From Firmicutes bacterium UBA3553 (GTDB taxonomy: Bacteria > Bacillota > Clostridia > Tissierellales > Sedimentibacteraceae): a DNA stretch of 62,630 nucleotides. The DNA is taken from NCBI GenBank assembly GCA_002381185.1, contig DFOA01000059.1:102056-164685 (forward strand). The letters are read 5' to 3'. Positions 34,920 through 44,361 of the stretch are shown here, piece by piece. The notes under the pieces were generated by a model. That model had not been told where the DNA came from. It ran no database searches and saw only the letters and a list, made by a program, of their open reading frames with translations. A program made the translations under genes and the position numbers. Position 1 is the stretch's first letter. Each line of letters opens with the position of its first letter.

Positions 34920-36965
34920 ATGAAAAAGGATAAAAAAAACTTACGTACCTCTAATGGTATAAAAAGTATAACCGCAAGGATAACGTTACCAGTATTTGCG
35001 ATTTGTTTTATAGCCTTGCTTGTTACAGGTATAATAATAGGTACAACCATCAATAATAGATTTACTGAAAATGAAAAAATAATATTGAATGAAACAACTC
35101 AAAGTGTGAGCAATAAGTCAGAAGCCTTTTTTGAAAGATACATTTCGGTTGTAGAGCAAATGGCACAGGATAAAAATCTGCAGGATTTTATGGTTAATGC
35201 CCAAGGGCGCAGCACATTGACCGAGACAGAAGGCTTTGATAAAGCTGCAAAAACAACCGATGATATACAAAAGGCGGATTCTGAAGTAATACTTTCGGCA
35301 TACATAGCCGAGGATGACTATTATCTTGCATCTCCTACCGTAATATCTAAAGAGGGCTATGACGTCAGTTCAAAGGAATATTACAAGGCTGTTACTGAAA
35401 ACAAAGTGTGGATTACAGACCCTTATGTTGATGCAATTACCGGAGGAGTTGTAATTACAATTTCAGCTCCCGTATCCGTAAACGGAAGTATAATTGGCCT
35501 GGCAGCAGTCGATATATCCATTGAGAGATTAACCACAATGGTTAATAACTATGAATTGGGCAGTAATGGATATTTTACTTTACTGACAAAAAATAATATT
35601 ATAGCTGCTCATAAGGATACAGATATTTTGCTGAAATCAATCAGTGATATAAATATCAGCAGTAATATTGTGCAATCTGTAAACAATAATGATGAAAATG
35701 TAGTCGAGTACAATTATAATGATTCAACATACTTAGGAAACAGTGTTCAAATCGGTGATACCGGATGGCGCATCCTGTCATCTTTGCCGAAAGATGAGTT
35801 TACAGCTAACACGAGGCAGCTTATTTTAACAATTTTAATTGTATTTGTAATTATTTTGGTTTCTCTGCTTATTGTTCTGTCACTATTAATCAGCAGAATG
35901 ACGAAGCCTATTAAAAGCATAACAGATATAACCAATAAGCTTGCCCAGGGAGAGCTTGATGTTAATATAGATGTTCAAAGCAGTGATGAAATAGGTGAAT
36001 TGGCCAAGTCAATCGAAAGTTTAACATTAAGACTAAAATCATATATTACCTACATTAATGAGAGTGTAAAGGTATTAAACGAAATTGCCGAAGGAAATTT
36101 AGTAATGAATTTGGAAAATGATTATGCTGGTGAATTTGCAAGGTTAAAGGATGCTTTGCTGCATGTTTCAAATACTTTAACAGAAACTATAGGAAAAATT
36201 AAGAACTCATCGGAATCAATAAATATGAATGCTGAACAGGTTTCAACCGGAGCCCAGGCTTTAGCACAGGGGACAACAGAGCAGGCAAGCGCAATAGAGG
36301 AGCTGTCAGCTGAAATAAACGAAATATACACTACAATAGTGAATAATGCCGAATATGCAGAAAATGCAGGCAGCAAAGCGTTGGAAGCATCCAAAGAAGT
36401 TGAAAAAGGTAATTTGCAAATGAGAGACATGCTGTCAGCCATGGATGAAATCGGCAACGCATCAAGTGAAATAGGAAAGATAATAAAGGTTATTGACGAC
36501 ATAGCGTTCCAGACAAACATACTTGCTTTAAATGCAGCAGTTGAAGCAGCAAGAGCCGGTTCTGCAGGCAAGGGCTTTGCTGTGGTGGCTGATGAAGTGA
36601 GAAATCTTGCCCAGAAGTCTGCCGGGGCTGCAAAACAGACTACCACATTAATAGAAAATTCAATTAATGCAATTAAAAAGGGCACACTTCTGGCAGATGA
36701 AGCAGGCAAATCTCTGGCAGGAATAGTGAACAAGACCAGTGAAACGAATGAATTGATAAATGAAATTGCCAAGGCATCATCACAGCAGACAGTTTCGGTA
36801 AATCAAATAAGAAGCGGAATTGAACAAATATCATCAGTAGTCCAGGAAAATGCCGCAACAGCTGAGGCAAGCGCAGCAAACAGCGAAGAGCTTTCAGGGC
36901 AGTCACAAATATTGAATGATTTAGTAAGCCGTTTCAACATAAGGTCATATGCGGAAAATGTATAA
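34920..36965 (+). CDS. Methyl-accepting chemotaxis protein, Cache type (1)
   Basis: This 681-residue receptor has one membrane helix near 20-43, an extracytoplasmic Cache-like sensor (about 45-295; ISAPVSVNGSIIGLAAVDIS), a second helix near 300-325, HAMP (MTKPIKSITDITNKLAQGEL) and the cytoplasmic signalling rod. The hairpin tip reads AFQTNILALNAAVEAARAG. It lacks a C-terminal NWETF tether. It is very similar to the third receptor gene (39,195-41,252). The start at ATG 34920 is set by TTAGGAGGAATC; an ATG at 34884 overlaps the promoter. Ligand unknown. Confidence 0.93.
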   Translation: MKKDKKNLRTSNGIKSITARITLPVFAICFIALLVTGIIIGTTINNRFTENEKIILNETTQSVSNKSEAFFERYISVVEQMAQDKNLQDFMVNAQGRSTLTETEGFDKAAKTTDDIQKADSEVILSAYIAEDDYYLASPTVISKEGYDVSSKEYYKAVTENKVWITDPYVDAITGGVVITISAPVSVNGSIIGLAAVDISIERLTTMVNNYELGSNGYFTLLTKNNIIAAHKDTDILLKSISDINISSNIVQSVNNNDENVVEYNYNDSTYLGNSVQIGDTGWRILSSLPKDEFTANTRQLILTILIVFVIILVSLLIVLSLLISRMTKPIKSITDITNKLAQGELDVNIDVQSSDEIGELAKSIESLTLRLKSYITYINESVKVLNEIAEGNLVMNLENDYAGEFARLKDALLHVSNTLTETIGKIKNSSESINMNAEQVSTGAQALAQGTTEQASAIEELSAEINEIYTTIVNNAEYAENAGSKALEASKEVEKGNLQMRDMLSAMDEIGNASSEIGKIIKVIDDIAFQTNILALNAAVEAARAGSAGKGFAVVADEVRNLAQKSAGAAKQTTTLIENSINAIKKGTLLADEAGKSLAGIVNKTSETNELINEIAKASSQQTVSVNQIRSGIEQISSVVQENAATAEASAANSEELSGQSQILNDLVSRFNIRSYAENV

Positions 36966-36975
36966 TTAAATACCT

Positions 36976-37013
36976 GAACCGGAGATTCATTATGATAATT
37001 TCCGGTTTTTTAT
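36976..37013 (+). terminator. Intrinsic terminator after the first chemoreceptor
   Basis: Stem AACCGGA (36977-36983) with TCCGGTT (37001-37007), followed by TTTTTATTTATTTA. Confidence 0.8.
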
Positions 37014-37023
37014 TTATTTAAGG

Positions 37024-37050
37024 TAACATTTTGCACTATTTTGTCGATAT
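37024..37050 (+). promoter_or_regulatory. Sigma-28-type promoter for the second chemoreceptor
   Basis: TAAC (37024-37027), 15 bases, GTCGATAT (37043-37050). The receptor start lies about 42 bases downstream. Confidence 0.65.
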
Positions 37051-37091
37051 ATTAATGAGATTTATAATGAATGTAACTAATGGAGGTCACA

Positions 37092-39149
37092 GTGAAAAAG
37101 ATAAAGCTTAAATTAAGAAGCAAGGAGAAAAAAACATCAGGCAATATAAGGAGCATTAAAACGAAAATTTTTGTAAGTTTCATTGCTTTAATATTTGCGG
37201 TGATTATTCTGTTGGGAGGTTTGTCCGTTTACCAGAATTATAAGGTAACATTTGATACTTTGGAACAGACAATGATTAATTTGGCATATGTATCTTCAGA
37301 TGTTATTTCAAATAAATTAGAGGTATATAAGTCGGTAGCGGCAGATCTGGGATTAAACCCCGTACTGTCGGATCTAACTGCCAATAAGCAGGATAAAGTA
37401 AAAATCGTGAAACAGATGGTTGAAATGTACGATTTGGTTGATGCTTTCACAGTAACTGCTTTAGGTACAGGGGAGTCTCCGGTTACAGGAGAAGTGTACT
37501 TAATAAGCGATAGAGATTTTTTTGTTGCTGCAATGGATGGTAATGTATTTATAACAGAGCCGACATTAAATAAAAAATTAGATAAAGTCACTTTGATTGT
37601 TGCAGCTCCAATTTGGAAGAATGGTGTTTATGGTTCATCTGTAAACGGAGTTGCTGTAATAGAACTGGATGGCAAGGTATTATCAGATATAGCAGCATCG
37701 GTAAAAATAGGTGAGGGCGGATACGGATTTATATTAAACCATGATGGATTAACAATCGGTCATCCTGATTACGACAAGGTATTGTCAGGAGAAAATATAA
37801 TAAGCTCATACACAACGGACGGAAGCAACGAGTCAATGGCAACAACAGAGCAGAAACTGCTAAATGGGGAAATTAATTTTGGAAACTATACCATAAACAA
37901 TAAAAACAACCTTATTGCATATTCTTCTGTTGCAGGAAGTAATAATTGGGGCTTTTTTGTAAGTGCTCCTGAATCAGAATATTTAAAAACTACAAATATA
38001 AGTATTGTAATAACATTGTTTTTTTCAGTTCTGTCATTAATCGCTGCATATTTTGTAGTAAAGAGTATTTCAAATACAATTGCAAATCCTGTTATTGAAT
38101 GCGCAGAGAGGCTCAAGATGCTGTCAGAAGGGGACTTACATACTGAAGTCGCAGCAACAGACAGAAATGACGAAGTTGGATTATTAATAAGATCATTAAG
38201 CACAACAATCAAAGGCATGAATGTAATAATCAATGATATATCTTTTCAATTGGGAGCTATTTCGGAGGGAGATTTTTCACACAATATAGACAAGGAATAC
38301 AATGGTGATTTTAATTCAATAATTTTGTCAATGAAAAAAATAAACAGTTTTTTAAATGCTATTGTCGGACAGGTAAACGAAAGTGCCGAGCAGGTTGCAA
38401 GCGGCGCCGACCAGGTGGCCGGAGGAGCTCAGGCTCTTTCTCAGGGAGCGACGGAACAAGCAAGCTCCGTTGAAGAACTCTCGGCAACATTGAGCGAAAT
38501 ATCAGAGCAGATTAACAACAATGCTTCTAATGCAAACAAAGCTAATGAAGCATCGCTGGAATCCTCCAAACAGGTTGCAATAGGAAATAATTATGTTAAA
38601 GAAATGAATGAAGCAATGCTTAACATAAGCGTTACTTCAAAAGAAATAGCAAAAATAATTAAGGTCATTGATGACATCGCATTCCAGACAAACATCCTCG
38701 CATTAAATGCTGCAGTTGAAGCAGCAAGAGCAGGCTCGGCGGGCAAAGGATTTGCGGTAGTTGCAGATGAAGTCAGAAATCTTGCTTCTAAAAGTGCAGA
38801 AGCTGCAAAAACAACAACAGCTCTAATTGAAAATTCAATGAAGGCGGTTGACAAAGGCACAATAATTTCCAAGCAAACTGAAGATATTCTTGATTCGGCA
38901 GTTTCAAAATCAGAAACTGCAGCAGAAATGATTGAAGAAATATCAAAGGCATCTTTAAATCAGGCAGAGGCAGTTTCACAGGTTCTGGCAGGAATTGAAC
39001 AAATATCTGCAATAGTACAAACAAATTCTGCAACAGCAGAAGAAAGTGCAGCAACAAGTGAAGAGCTGAGCGGCCAGGCACAGGTGCTGAAAGAATTGAT
39101 TGAGGAAATAAAACTTAATGATTCCTTAAATGAATCAGCAATCAGCTGA
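37092..39149 (+). CDS. Methyl-accepting chemotaxis protein, Cache type (2)
   Basis: This 685-residue receptor has helices near 25-46 and 305-325, an extracytoplasmic Cache domain with VTLIVAAPIWKNGVYGSSVN and LDGKVLSDIA, HAMP and the signalling rod with AFQTNILALNAAVEAARAG. No NWETF tail. I place the start at GTG 37092, because GGAGGT (37082-37087) lies 4 bases upstream; ATG 37080 overlaps that site. The sensor resembles the fourth receptor (51,779-53,902) more than its immediate neighbours. Ligand unknown. Confidence 0.93.
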   Translation: MKKIKLKLRSKEKKTSGNIRSIKTKIFVSFIALIFAVIILLGGLSVYQNYKVTFDTLEQTMINLAYVSSDVISNKLEVYKSVAADLGLNPVLSDLTANKQDKVKIVKQMVEMYDLVDAFTVTALGTGESPVTGEVYLISDRDFFVAAMDGNVFITEPTLNKKLDKVTLIVAAPIWKNGVYGSSVNGVAVIELDGKVLSDIAASVKIGEGGYGFILNHDGLTIGHPDYDKVLSGENIISSYTTDGSNESMATTEQKLLNGEINFGNYTINNKNNLIAYSSVAGSNNWGFFVSAPESEYLKTTNISIVITLFFSVLSLIAAYFVVKSISNTIANPVIECAERLKMLSEGDLHTEVAATDRNDEVGLLIRSLSTTIKGMNVIINDISFQLGAISEGDFSHNIDKEYNGDFNSIILSMKKINSFLNAIVGQVNESAEQVASGADQVAGGAQALSQGATEQASSVEELSATLSEISEQINNNASNANKANEASLESSKQVAIGNNYVKEMNEAMLNISVTSKEIAKIIKVIDDIAFQTNILALNAAVEAARAGSAGKGFAVVADEVRNLASKSAEAAKTTTALIENSMKAVDKGTIISKQTEDILDSAVSKSETAAEMIEEISKASLNQAEAVSQVLAGIEQISAIVQTNSATAEESAATSEELSGQAQVLKELIEEIKLNDSLNESAIS

Positions 39150-39194
39150 TCTTTACATATATAATTTTAAGTATAAAGGGTTTTGGAGGAGCAA

Positions 39195-41252
39195 ATGAAA
39201 AATAAGAAGAGCAAATTTTTCAGCAAAAAAGACAAGACCAGAAGCATTAAAGGCAGACTCATGCTGGTTTTGTTTATTGTATGTACATTACTTCTATCAA
39301 CTACAGGAGTAATAATAAGCACTACGGTTAACAGCCGTTTTACAGAAAATGAAAAGAATATACTTTATGAGACGGCTCAAGGCGTAAGCAAGGAAGCAGA
39401 ATTATTTTTTGAACGTTATGTGACAATTGTTCAGCAAATGGCACAAGATAAAAATATTCAGAACTTTTTAGTAAGCGTGAAACATAGAGAAGATATTTTA
39501 TCAAATGAGAATTTTAGTATAGTGAGAAACACATTAATAGATACTCAAAAAACTCAGAAGGATGTAATACTTTCAGCATACATTGCTGAAGCAAATCCCT
39601 CATACTACGTTGATGATTTAAGTGGAGTTTCCGATACATCTTTCGATCTGAGCACAAGAGAATACTATATAACCGTAACTGATGGAACTGTAAATATAAC
39701 CGAACCCTATGTTGATGTTGCAACCGGCAGCATGGTTATTACAATTACGGCTCCTGTCTATGTCAACGGAAAAATTGAAGGCTTGACAGCCATAGACATT
39801 ACTATAGATGCGTTGTCAAAAGTCGTGGGCGATTATAAACTTGGAGATGAAGGATATTTTACTTTGCTGACTAGAGACAATATAATTACGGCTCATAAGG
39901 ATTCGGATAATATATTAAAATCAATAAATGACATAGGGGTGAGCCAGAATCTTATTAGTTTGATTGCAGACAACAGCAATGAAGTTACAGAGTATACATA
40001 TAGTAACGAAAAATTTATGGGAAACAGTGTCAATGTAGGCAATACAGAATGGAAAATCATATCGGCAATGCCCAAGGATGAATTTACATCAAGCACCGGC
40101 GAACTTATCAAGACGATACTGCTGATTTATATTCTTACTATTATAATATTGTCGGCTGTAATGTTTGTAATATTGGGTATAGTTACAAAGCCCATCAAGA
40201 TGGTAACTGAAATAACCAATAAATTGGCCGAAGGTGAACTGGATGTAAGTATTGCCGTAAAAAGCAAAGATGAAATAGGAGCATTGGCTAAATCTATTGA
40301 AAGTCTGACCATGAGGCTGAAATCATACATATCTTATATTGATGAAAGTGTTAATGTGCTGGACGAATTCGCTGAAGGAAATTTGACCATTGAGCTTAAA
40401 TATGATTATGCAGGGGAGTTTGCAAAATTGAAAAATGCTCTGCTTCATGTGTCGGATACTTTAAAAGAAACAATAGGCAAAATTAAAGAATCTGCAGATT
40501 CTATCAACATGAATGCAGAACAGGTTTCAACAGGCGCGCAGGTCCTGGCTCAGGGAACAACAGAGCAGGCAAGTGCAATAGAAGAATTATCAGCAGAAAT
40601 AAATGAAATTTACACAACAATAGCAAACAATGCAGAGTACGCCCAAAATGCCGGGGAAAAAGCATTAGAAGCATCCAGAGAAGTTGAAAAGGGCAATGTT
40701 CAAATGAGAGACATGCTCTCAGCCATGGATGAAATAAGCAATTCATCAAGTGAAATAGGAAAAATTATAAAGGTTATCGATGATATAGCGTTTCAGACGA
40801 ACATACTTGCTCTCAACGCAGCAGTAGAAGCAGCAAGAGCAGGTTCAGCAGGCAAGGGCTTTGCGGTTGTAGCCGATGAGGTAAGGAACCTTGCACAGAA
40901 GTCAGCAGAAGCAGCAAAACAGACAACAGCATTAATAGAAAATTCCATCAATGCAATTTACAAAGGAACCATGCTGGCAGATGAAGCAGGTAAATCTCTG
41001 GCAGGCATTGTAAATAAAACTAGTGAAACAAATGAATTGATAAATGAAGTTGTCAAAGCCACATCACAGCAGACTGTTTCGGTAAATCAAATAAGAAGCG
41101 GTATAGAACAAATATCATCAGTTGTTCAGGAGAATGCGGCAACAGCTGAGGCCAGTGCAGCAAACAGCGAAGAACTATCAGGACAGGTTCAGATTTTAAA
41201 TGATTTGGTTAACAAGTTTAAAATAAATTCAACAGAAAAATCAAAAATATAA
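39195..41252 (+). CDS. Methyl-accepting chemotaxis protein, Cache type (3)
   Basis: This 685-residue receptor, a close paralogue of the first one, has the same order of helix, Cache, helix, HAMP and signalling rod, and shared sensor phrases such as FFERY and QMAQDKN. The sensor contains ITITAPVYVNGKIEGLTAIDI. ATG 39195 follows TTGGAGGAGC. No tether peptide. The hemerythrin gene follows after 16 bases, so both are probably in one transcript. Confidence 0.93.
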   Translation: MKNKKSKFFSKKDKTRSIKGRLMLVLFIVCTLLLSTTGVIISTTVNSRFTENEKNILYETAQGVSKEAELFFERYVTIVQQMAQDKNIQNFLVSVKHREDILSNENFSIVRNTLIDTQKTQKDVILSAYIAEANPSYYVDDLSGVSDTSFDLSTREYYITVTDGTVNITEPYVDVATGSMVITITAPVYVNGKIEGLTAIDITIDALSKVVGDYKLGDEGYFTLLTRDNIITAHKDSDNILKSINDIGVSQNLISLIADNSNEVTEYTYSNEKFMGNSVNVGNTEWKIISAMPKDEFTSSTGELIKTILLIYILTIIILSAVMFVILGIVTKPIKMVTEITNKLAEGELDVSIAVKSKDEIGALAKSIESLTMRLKSYISYIDESVNVLDEFAEGNLTIELKYDYAGEFAKLKNALLHVSDTLKETIGKIKESADSINMNAEQVSTGAQVLAQGTTEQASAIEELSAEINEIYTTIANNAEYAQNAGEKALEASREVEKGNVQMRDMLSAMDEISNSSSEIGKIIKVIDDIAFQTNILALNAAVEAARAGSAGKGFAVVADEVRNLAQKSAEAAKQTTALIENSINAIYKGTMLADEAGKSLAGIVNKTSETNELINEVVKATSQQTVSVNQIRSGIEQISSVVQENAATAEASAANSEELSGQVQILNDLVNKFKINSTEKSKI

Positions 41253-41268
41253 CCAACAGGAGGCAGTT

Positions 41269-41673
41269 ATGGCATTAGCATGGACAAAAAACTTAGAAGT
41301 AGGAATAGGTTTAATCGATACACAGCATAAAAAATGGTTTGAAAAGGCGGACCAGCTGTTTGAAGCGGGCAAAAACGGAAAATCCAAAGAATATATAATT
41401 CAAATGTTTGATTTTTTGGATGAATATACTAAGACTCATTTTAAAGATGAAGAAAAGTATATGCAAAGCATTAATTATCCTGAATTAAATGCACAAAAAC
41501 AAATGCACGAAGGTTTTATTAAAAAACTGGCAGAACTAAAAAAACAATATGAAGAGGCTGGAGCCAACATAACGGTAATAATCAGTGCCAACCAGTTTAT
41601 TCTTGACTGGCTGACAAAGCACATCTCCACCGCGGACAAAAAAATAGGAGAATATGCGAAAAAACTAAAATAA
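41269..41673 (+). CDS. Bacteriohemerythrin (1), one iron ligand replaced
   Basis: This 134-residue hemerythrin would bind O2 at a di-iron site. Candidate ligands are H20 (DTQHKKWF), H57 and E61 (HFKDEE), H80 (MHEGF), H118 and D123 (KHISTAD). The usual HxxxH pair is broken: Q76 stands where the first histidine is expected (NAQKQMHEGF). The protein at 51,254-51,664 keeps both. Position after a chemoreceptor suggests oxygen buffering or sensing connected with aerotaxis in an anaerobe. Confidence 0.92.
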   Translation: MALAWTKNLEVGIGLIDTQHKKWFEKADQLFEAGKNGKSKEYIIQMFDFLDEYTKTHFKDEEKYMQSINYPELNAQKQMHEGFIKKLAELKKQYEEAGANITVIISANQFILDWLTKHISTADKKIGEYAKKLK

Positions 41674-41681
41674 ACTACAAA

Positions 41682-41716
41682 AAAATCTGAATCTTAGAGG
41701 TTCAGATTTTTATTTT
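41682..41716 (+). terminator. Intrinsic terminator after hemerythrin (1)
   Basis: Stem AAAATCTGAA (41682-41691) with TTCAGATTTT (41701-41710) and a following T-rich run. Confidence 0.85.
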
Positions 41717-41787
41717 AATAAAATATTGAGTGAAATTATATTATAATGTGAATATATAATTGAGAAGCTTCTTAACAGGAGAGCACA

Positions 41788-42339
41788 ATGAATGATGATA
41801 AACTAATAAAACTTATAAAAAATAATCCTTCCAAGGGATTATCAGCAGCAATAGAACATTACGGACCTTTGGTTAAAACCATAGTTGTGAGAATAATCGG
41901 ATACGAAAATCAGCAGGATGTGGAAGAATCAGTTTCAGACGTCTTTGTTGAGCTGTGGAAATCTGCAGACAATTTTAGTCCTGAAAAAGGAAATCTCAAA
42001 AACTATATAATATCCATAGCGCGTCATGTGGGAATAAACACGTACCGGCGTAAATTAAGCAAGCATGAGCTGATTCCATTGGAAGAAAATGATTTGGAAA
42101 TAGATTTGGATTTAGAAAATGAAGTAAGCAAGACAATAAATAAAGACATCATAAAAGATACTATAGACAATCTGCCTCAGCCGGACAAGGACATATTTAT
42201 CAGGCGCTACTATTTGTTTGAATCAGTGAAAGAAATTGCTTCATCTCTGAATTTAAATCCTAAAGCAGTGGAGAACAAGCTTTACAGGGGTAAAACAAGA
42301 CTTAGGACCGCATTAATGGATAAAGGTATAATTTTATAA
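41788..42339 (+). CDS. ECF-type RNA polymerase sigma factor
   Basis: The 183-residue protein has sigma region 2 (ENQQDVEESVSDVFVELWKSADNF then GNLKNYIISIARHVGINTYRR) and region 4 (LPQPDKDIFIRRYYLFESVKEIA with PKAVENKLYRGKTRLRTAL), with nothing between, as in ECF sigma factors. The next gene, 16 bases downstream, is a membrane DUF4179 protein, the typical partner anti-sigma. The signal it answers cannot be read from the sequence. AGGAGAGC is the ribosome site. Confidence 0.93.
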   Translation: MNDDKLIKLIKNNPSKGLSAAIEHYGPLVKTIVVRIIGYENQQDVEESVSDVFVELWKSADNFSPEKGNLKNYIISIARHVGINTYRRKLSKHELIPLEENDLEIDLDLENEVSKTINKDIIKDTIDNLPQPDKDIFIRRYYLFESVKEIASSLNLNPKAVENKLYRGKTRLRTALMDKGIIL

Positions 42340-42355
42340 AGAAAGGGTGTACAGA

Positions 42356-43879
42356 GTGAAAAAAATACATGACGTTATTGACGATATAGATGTGGGAAAC
42401 GAAAATATAAAAATGAACGAAGAAAGCATGTCAAAAGAAGAAAGAGACAGAGTGTTAGAATTAGCATTAAATAAATTAAAGCTAAAAAGTAAAAAAGGTT
42501 TCAAGAAAAGATTTATACTGCCGCTGGCAGCTGCCATGACAATTATACTTTCTTTTGCGGCAGTGTTTGCCCAGGGAGGCATCAGCGGTATTTATTACAG
42601 GCTGTTTGAAGAAAACATAAAATATGTCAATGAAATGGGAACCGTTATTGATAAAAAAGACACTTCAAACGGAACCGTATATAATTTGGCTAATAAATTC
42701 GGAGAGAAAGGGACGATATCAGAAACAATCACCCTGAATGTTGCAAATATGCTTGGAGATGAACATTCTTTTTATATTATATTCGAGCTTATTAAAGAAA
42801 GCGGTGAAAGCTTCAAGGATTCAGACTATATACAATTTGAATCCCTGCGCCTGGATTTTAAAACCTCCGGAGGTTACACCTGGTATCAGGTAGAAGATGA
42901 CGATGCGGATGATAATAAGGCCACATTTATTTTGTCAGGAAATACAAAGAAAAAAATAACCGGGGATAAATTGAGTCTATATGTTAAAGATTTTACAGAA
43001 TACAATATTAAAAATCCGGTTGAAGGATTTGATGCCTATAATTTTTTATTAAACAATGATGAATATATTAATCAGGAACTTATAGAAAATGTTCAGAAAT
43101 CATCTGTAGAAGTTACTCCCTCTCAAGAAGGCGGCAGCAGTATGCCTACAGAAGCAATAAATAAAATGAATGAAATTTATAGACTGACGCCGAATTATAT
43201 ATTGCCCTGGAAATATTCCAATATTTTTGTCGAAAAAAATTTCCATGACATATATGTTGACAATATAGGTTTTGCTGAAAATAAACTGTGTATAAGATTT
43301 GCTTTCATGAATACAGAAAAAAATAACCTTGGGGACGTATATTTTATAAATAAAAACAATGCGGAGGACATCATGCATAATGAGTTCAAGTTCACAGACG
43401 AAAAAGACGGTATCAAGTATGATTACTATATATTTGATATAAAAAATATGAATGAATTAAAAAATTACGATTTAAAATATGAAATTGTCAGCAAATTAGG
43501 CTCAACAGAAGGAGAGTGGAAAGTAGATTTCAAAGCCGATTACAAAAATACGACAGAAACCATTAAATTAAATAAAGAAGCAGAAATAAACGGCAAAAAA
43601 TACACAGTTAAAAATATAAAGGTTTCATCTATAGCTATAAATATAGAAATGAAAAATAATCTGGCAGATACATTAGAAAAGCCTTCACATAACTTTGGCG
43701 AAGCGGTATCAGTTATAATGAAAGACGGTTCGACAGCCGAAATTTCAGGAAGCGGTTCAAGTACAAACTCCTTATCTTCATCCGTAAACCTGATGTTCAA
43801 GCAGCCGATAGACACAAGTAAAATTGAAAAGATAAAAATAGGGAATTTAGAAATCCCAATCATCAGGGATGGGTCTTGA
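42356..43879 (+). CDS. DUF4179-type membrane anti-sigma factor
   Basis: The 507-residue protein has a cytoplasmic acidic N-terminus (1-40), a basic stretch and one membrane helix (FILPLAAAMTIILSFAAVFA, about 48-67). A long extracytoplasmic, beta-rich DUF4179-like part follows (YYRLFEENIKYVNEMGTVID, then the remaining 400 residues). Such proteins hold an ECF sigma factor at the membrane. The GTG at 42356 is 7 bases after AAAGGGTG; an in-frame GTG at 42347 overlaps that site. Confidence 0.8.
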   Translation: MKKIHDVIDDIDVGNENIKMNEESMSKEERDRVLELALNKLKLKSKKGFKKRFILPLAAAMTIILSFAAVFAQGGISGIYYRLFEENIKYVNEMGTVIDKKDTSNGTVYNLANKFGEKGTISETITLNVANMLGDEHSFYIIFELIKESGESFKDSDYIQFESLRLDFKTSGGYTWYQVEDDDADDNKATFILSGNTKKKITGDKLSLYVKDFTEYNIKNPVEGFDAYNFLLNNDEYINQELIENVQKSSVEVTPSQEGGSSMPTEAINKMNEIYRLTPNYILPWKYSNIFVEKNFHDIYVDNIGFAENKLCIRFAFMNTEKNNLGDVYFINKNNAEDIMHNEFKFTDEKDGIKYDYYIFDIKNMNELKNYDLKYEIVSKLGSTEGEWKVDFKADYKNTTETIKLNKEAEINGKKYTVKNIKVSSIAINIEMKNNLADTLEKPSHNFGEAVSVIMKDGSTAEISGSGSSTNSLSSSVNLMFKQPIDTSKIEKIKIGNLEIPIIRDGS

Positions 43880-43892
43880 AGTTTAAGGACCC
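43871..43892. terminator. Weak hairpin at the end of the anti-sigma gene
   Basis: GGGTCTT (43871-43877) pairs with AAGGACCC (43885-43892) across the stop codon. There is no T-run, so this is at most a weak terminator between two convergent genes. Confidence 0.3.
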
Positions 43893-43923
43893 GTCCCCCG
43901 GAAAATTCTGCTTAGAGACCCTC

Positions 43924-44361
43924 TTATGCTATTTCTTCAATTCGTGCTCTAAGCCGTCTAACTTCATTTTCAAGTATCGTAACTCTGATAAGTAACAATT
44001 CTTTTTCATTTTCTACCTTTAGTGAGTTATCAAGCTTACGGTTTAAATTAAAGTGTCCCTCTGCAATTATTTTGATATTTTTGTTTGTCTCATTTTCAAG
44101 AGTCATCTGTATATCTTTAACTTTTGATTTAATATCCTTAACCTCTGATTTAATATCTTTAACTTCTGAGTTGATATCATTAACCTCTGATTTGATATCT
44201 TTAACTTCTGAGTTGATATCATTAACCTCTGACTTGATACCTTTAACTTCTGAGTTGATATCATTAACCTCTGATTTGATACCTTTAACTTCTGATTTAA
44301 TATCATTCATTTCATTATACAATTTTGTCATTAATTCGAATATTTTGTCATTGTCATTCAT
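43924..44361 (-). CDS. Heptad-repeat coiled-coil protein of unknown function
   Basis: The 145-residue protein has a short head, about ten near-identical seven-residue repeats (NDINSEV/KDIKSEV, about residues 16-88) and a helical tail (ENEKELLLIRVTILENEVRRLRARIEEI). It should be one long coiled coil without membrane segment. At DNA level the repeat is a 21-base unit alternating between two versions (a 42-base period). ATG 44361 is preceded by AGGAGGCGCC, a perfect ribosome site. Similar solitary heptad proteins occur in Clostridia; I know no function. Confidence 0.8.
   Translation of the reverse strand: MNDNDKIFELMTKLYNEMNDIKSEVKGIKSEVNDINSEVKGIKSEVNDINSEVKDIKSEVNDINSEVKDIKSEVKDIKSKVKDIQMTLENETNKNIKIIAEGHFNLNRKLDNSLKVENEKELLLIRVTILENEVRRLRARIEEIA
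44117..44310. repeat. 21/42-base tandem repeats inside the coiled-coil gene
   Basis: The two 21-base units GATATCTTTAACTTCTGAGT(T) and GATATCATTAACCTCTGATT(T) (plus strand) alternate several times with few changes. They encode the SEVKDIK/SEVNDIN heptads on the minus strand. Because the unit is a multiple of three, all frames stay open, which also creates a false open frame on the plus strand. Confidence 0.85.

Noticed and set aside
36122..36772. Long minus-strand frame opposite the first chemoreceptor (also 28282-28947, 48371-48841 and 53395-53826 opposite other genes)
   Set aside because: These arise from the codon pattern of the sense genes; similar false frames recur opposite each receptor.
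44117..44310. Regular repeats considered as a CRISPR array
   Set aside because: The units are contiguous 21-mers without spacers and encode heptads of a protein.
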